The position numbers and the translations under genes were made by a program. From JBCBTJ01 sp964597685 (lineage in GTDB: Bacteria; Pseudomonadota; Alphaproteobacteria; Caulobacterales; Hyphomonadaceae), in contig CAZQZC010000152.1 of assembly GCA_964597685.1 (NCBI GenBank), positions 1 to 6,900 of the forward strand: DNA of 6,900 nt. Direction: 5' to 3'. This document shows, in pieces, positions 5,710 to 6,900 of the stretch. The stretch's first letter is position 1. Each line of letters begins with the position of its first letter. The notes under the pieces are model-generated. The model was not told where the DNA came from, searched no databases, and was given only the letters and a program-made list of their open reading frames with translations.

Positions 5710-6122
5710 TCCGGCGCCAGCGCCGCATCCATATCCGCGTCGGACCAGCCGAAATGGTGGCCCAGTTCGTGGATCAGCACATGGGCGACCAGTTCGCCGA
5801 GCGTCACGTCTTCCCGCGCGCACCACTCGTCCAGAATAGACCGCCGATAAAGCCAGACCTCGGGCCGGTTGAGGGTGGGATGCGTCACGCTGCCCTCTGT
5901 CAACGGGACGCCGACATACAGCCCTGATAATTCGAACGGATTGTCGATCCCAAGGCCCTTCAGAATGTCCTCGGCGGCGAAATCGGCTACGCGCACCAAG
6001 ACGTCGGCGACCTTGGCGCGAAACGGATCTGGAAACGCGTCGAGCGCGGCGCGGGCGAGGCGCTCGATCTCATCGAGGGACGGCGCAGACGCATTATCCC
6101 ATCCCGGGGCGGTCTTATCCAT
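5691..6122 (-). CDS. Small zincin-like metallopeptidase family protein
   Basis: This 143-residue protein carries a minimal zinc-protease signature: His118-Glu119-x-x-His122, followed by Asp128 (HELGHHFGWSD), which may be the third ligand. Size, lack of a signal peptide, the FPDPFRAKVADVLVRVADFA region (30-49) and the GLYVGVPL segment (67-74) fit the small zincin-like family often annotated as 'metallopeptidase family protein' (PF06262-like) in alphaproteobacteria. The family's substrate and physiological role are not established. The ATG at 6122 has no obvious ribosome site, but no better in-frame start is visible. The gene converges with the sirtuin gene and is divergent from mmcB across an intergenic region of 137 bp. 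Family placement is from recognition of motif and length, without a search. Confidence 0.85.
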   Translation of the reverse strand: MDKTAPGWDNASAPSLDEIERLARAALDAFPDPFRAKVADVLVRVADFAAEDILKGLGIDNPFELSGLYVGVPLTEGSVTHPTLNRPEVWLYRRSILDEWCAREDVTLGELVAHVLIHELGHHFGWSDADMDAALAPDHPSDS

Positions 6123-6148
6123 GTTGCATGCATCTCGTGAGGTGATCT

Positions 6149-6181
6149 CGAAGCGAGTTTCAGCAAATTCACCTCGCTTCG
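6149..6181. promoter_or_regulatory. 9-bp perfect inverted repeat upstream of the metallopeptidase gene
   Basis: CGAAGCGAG (6149-6157) and CTCGCTTCG (6173-6181) are perfect 9-bp arms with a 15-nt spacer. A second 7-bp pairing, GAGGTGA (6139-6145) with TCACCTC (6169-6175), competes for part of the right arm. The element is 27-59 nt upstream of the minus-strand metallopeptidase start. It could be an operator or a leader RNA with alternative folds. No partner factor is known. Confidence 0.45.
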
Positions 6182-6203
6182 CAAACGCCCTCGACGGCGG
6201 CGA

Positions 6204-6209
6204 TTGACG
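6204..6209 (+). promoter_or_regulatory. Candidate -35 element of the mmcB promoter
   Basis: TTGACG matches the sigma-70 type -35 hexamer at five of six bases. A weak -10 (CACTCT, 6227-6232) lies 17 bp downstream. The LexA box begins directly after it, the expected arrangement for a LexA-repressed promoter. The -10 is poor, so confidence is low. Confidence 0.35.
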
Positions 6210-6226
6210 ATCTTGGTCCGCTCAGC

Positions 6227-6243
6227 CACTCTGGAACAGAGTG
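6227..6243. promoter_or_regulatory. Inverted repeat overlapping the LexA box
   Basis: CACTCTG-GAA-CAGAGTG is a perfect 7-bp stem with a 3-nt loop. It shares bases 6234-6243 with the LexA direct repeat, ending 16 nt before the mmcB start. If transcribed, it would form a compact hairpin in the leader; otherwise it may be a second protein-binding site or chance. Confidence 0.4.
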
Positions 6244-6248
6244 CGAAC
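6234..6248. promoter_or_regulatory. LexA (SOS) box, GAAC-N7-GAAC
   Basis: GAACAGAGTGCGAAC exactly fits the alphaproteobacterial LexA operator, a direct repeat GAAC-N7-GAAC (GTTC-N7-GTTC on the other strand). It ends 11 nt before the ATG of mmcB, a gene known to be SOS-controlled in Caulobacter crescentus. Position and target gene support a real operator. It also lies between divergent genes, but is more than 110 bp from the metallopeptidase start. Confidence 0.85.
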
Positions 6249-6259
6249 GACAGAAATTG

Positions 6260-6703
6260 ATGACCAACACGCCCCCCAACCTCGACGCGGCCGCCATCGC
6301 TCGCGGCGTCATCCGATTGTTCGGGGACCTCGGCTATGTCGGCGTGACAGAGCTAACCTTGGCCAATGGCCGCCGAGCCGATGTCGCCGGATTGAGCGCG
6401 AGCGGGGACGTCGCCATTGCTGAGGTTAAATCCTCCGTCGCCGATTTCCGCGCTGATGCGAAATGGCCGGATTACCTGCCCTTTTGCGACGTTTTCTATT
6501 TCGCCGTCGCCGAAGGTTTCCCCCTCGATCTCATCCCGGACGAGGCGGGATTGATCGTCGCCGACGGGTTCGGCGGCGCGGTCCTGCGCCCTCCGCCGGA
6601 GACACGGCTGGCGGCCGCGCGGCGCAAGGCGGTGACGCTGCGCTTCGCACGCCTGGCGGCCCAGCGCCTCATGCGTCTCGACGATGGAGCCCAGCCGCGA
6701 TAG
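6260..6703 (+). CDS. mmcB: MmcB family DNA repair protein
   Basis: MmcB is an alphaproteobacterial DNA repair protein named for mitomycin C resistance in Caulobacter, with a restriction-endonuclease-like (PD-(D/E)xK) core. The 147-residue sequence shows the expected order: helix (7-24), Asp41 in RRADV, Glu55-x-Lys57 in AIAEVKSS, then VADFRADAKWPDYLPFCD (60-77) and FYFAVAEGFP (79-88), which is very characteristic of the family, then LIVADGFGGAVLR (98-110). A basic, Arg-rich C-terminal helix follows (115-139). The putative catalytic residues Asp41, Glu55 and Lys57 are all present. The ATG at 6260 is preferred over the in-frame TTG just before it (6257). The ribosome site is weak. A LexA box 11 nt upstream implies induction by DNA damage. 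The next gene begins 9 nt after its stop and may be cotranscribed. Confidence 0.93.
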   Translation: MTNTPPNLDAAAIARGVIRLFGDLGYVGVTELTLANGRRADVAGLSASGDVAIAEVKSSVADFRADAKWPDYLPFCDVFYFAVAEGFPLDLIPDEAGLIVADGFGGAVLRPPPETRLAAARRKAVTLRFARLAAQRLMRLDDGAQPR

Positions 6704-6712
6704 GCCAAGCCC

Positions 6713-6900
6713 ATGAGCCACGCCTATCCCCTCGCAAAGGACGTCGCCGGAGCGATGTCGGGCGACGGCCCGCGCGCCCGGACCCGGCGGGACGCCGAGG
6801 GGCTGGCCGAAGACGGCGCAGTGATCGACAAGCTTGAAACCGAATGGCTGACCTTCGAGGGCGGCGACGCCGACACAGCCCTCGCCAAAGCCGAGGCCGG
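6713..6900 (+). CDS. Unrecognised protein, 5' part only (cut by window end)
   Basis: An open frame of 62 codons starts at ATG 6713, 9 nt after mmcB, and continues beyond the window. Codon third positions are strongly G/C, as in the neighbouring genes, which supports real coding. The visible part is hydrophilic and acidic, with an Arg-rich patch (22-26, RARTR-like), a predicted amphipathic stretch (IDKLETEWLTFEGG, about 38-51) and no signal peptide or membrane segment. I do not recognise the family. There is no good ribosome site, so it may be translated by coupling to mmcB and share its SOS control; that is inference. Confidence 0.6.
   Translation, partial: MSHAYPLAKDVAGAMSGDGPRARTRRDAEGLAEDGAVIDKLETEWLTFEGGDADTALAKAEA

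Overview
The window is GC-rich and densely coded, and it looks like the chromosome of an alphaproteobacterium, possibly from the Caulobacterales/Hyphomonadales/Parvularculales side. The main support is an MmcB-type DNA repair gene preceded by a textbook alphaproteobacterial LexA box (GAAC-N7-GAAC), together with a CobB-type sirtuin, a small HExxH zincin and a YffB/ArsC-like reductase. I see no insertion sequence, phage gene, CRISPR array, tRNA or rRNA. Base composition looks even throughout, so nothing suggests recent transfer.

Left two thirds (167-4874, minus strand): a five-gene, tightly coupled block read right to left. Its genes are (1) a subtilisin-family (S8) serine protease with a lipoprotein signal and its own N-terminal prosegment, (2) a membrane-anchored protein whose exported domain resembles a free-standing subtilisin prosegment (I9-like) with no protease attached, (3) a small lipoprotein of unknown family, (4) a lipoprotein with an intact M23 (LytM-type) peptidase domain behind a long acidic proline-rich linker, and (5) a cytoplasmic YffB/ArsC-like thiol reductase. 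Junctions are 25 nt, then overlaps of 4, 1 and 4 nt, so the genes are probably one transcript with translational coupling. Four of the five products are exported and anchored at the envelope, and all three lipoproteins carry Asp right after the lipidated Cys. The best candidate for an undescribed system is this envelope-proteolysis cassette, in particular the pairing of a protease with a separate prosegment-like partner.

Right third: a divergent intergenic region with three short perfect inverted repeats (about 4875-5001) leads to the plus-strand sirtuin (5002-5709). It converges with, and overlaps by 19 bp, a minus-strand small zincin metallopeptidase (5691-6122). A second divergent region (6123-6259) carries a 9-bp inverted repeat and the LexA box, followed by mmcB (6260-6703) and the start of an unrecognised gene (from 6713) that runs off the window.

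Positions 1-166, downstream of the block, hold no gene I can support. There is one short candidate hairpin and no clear T-run terminator.
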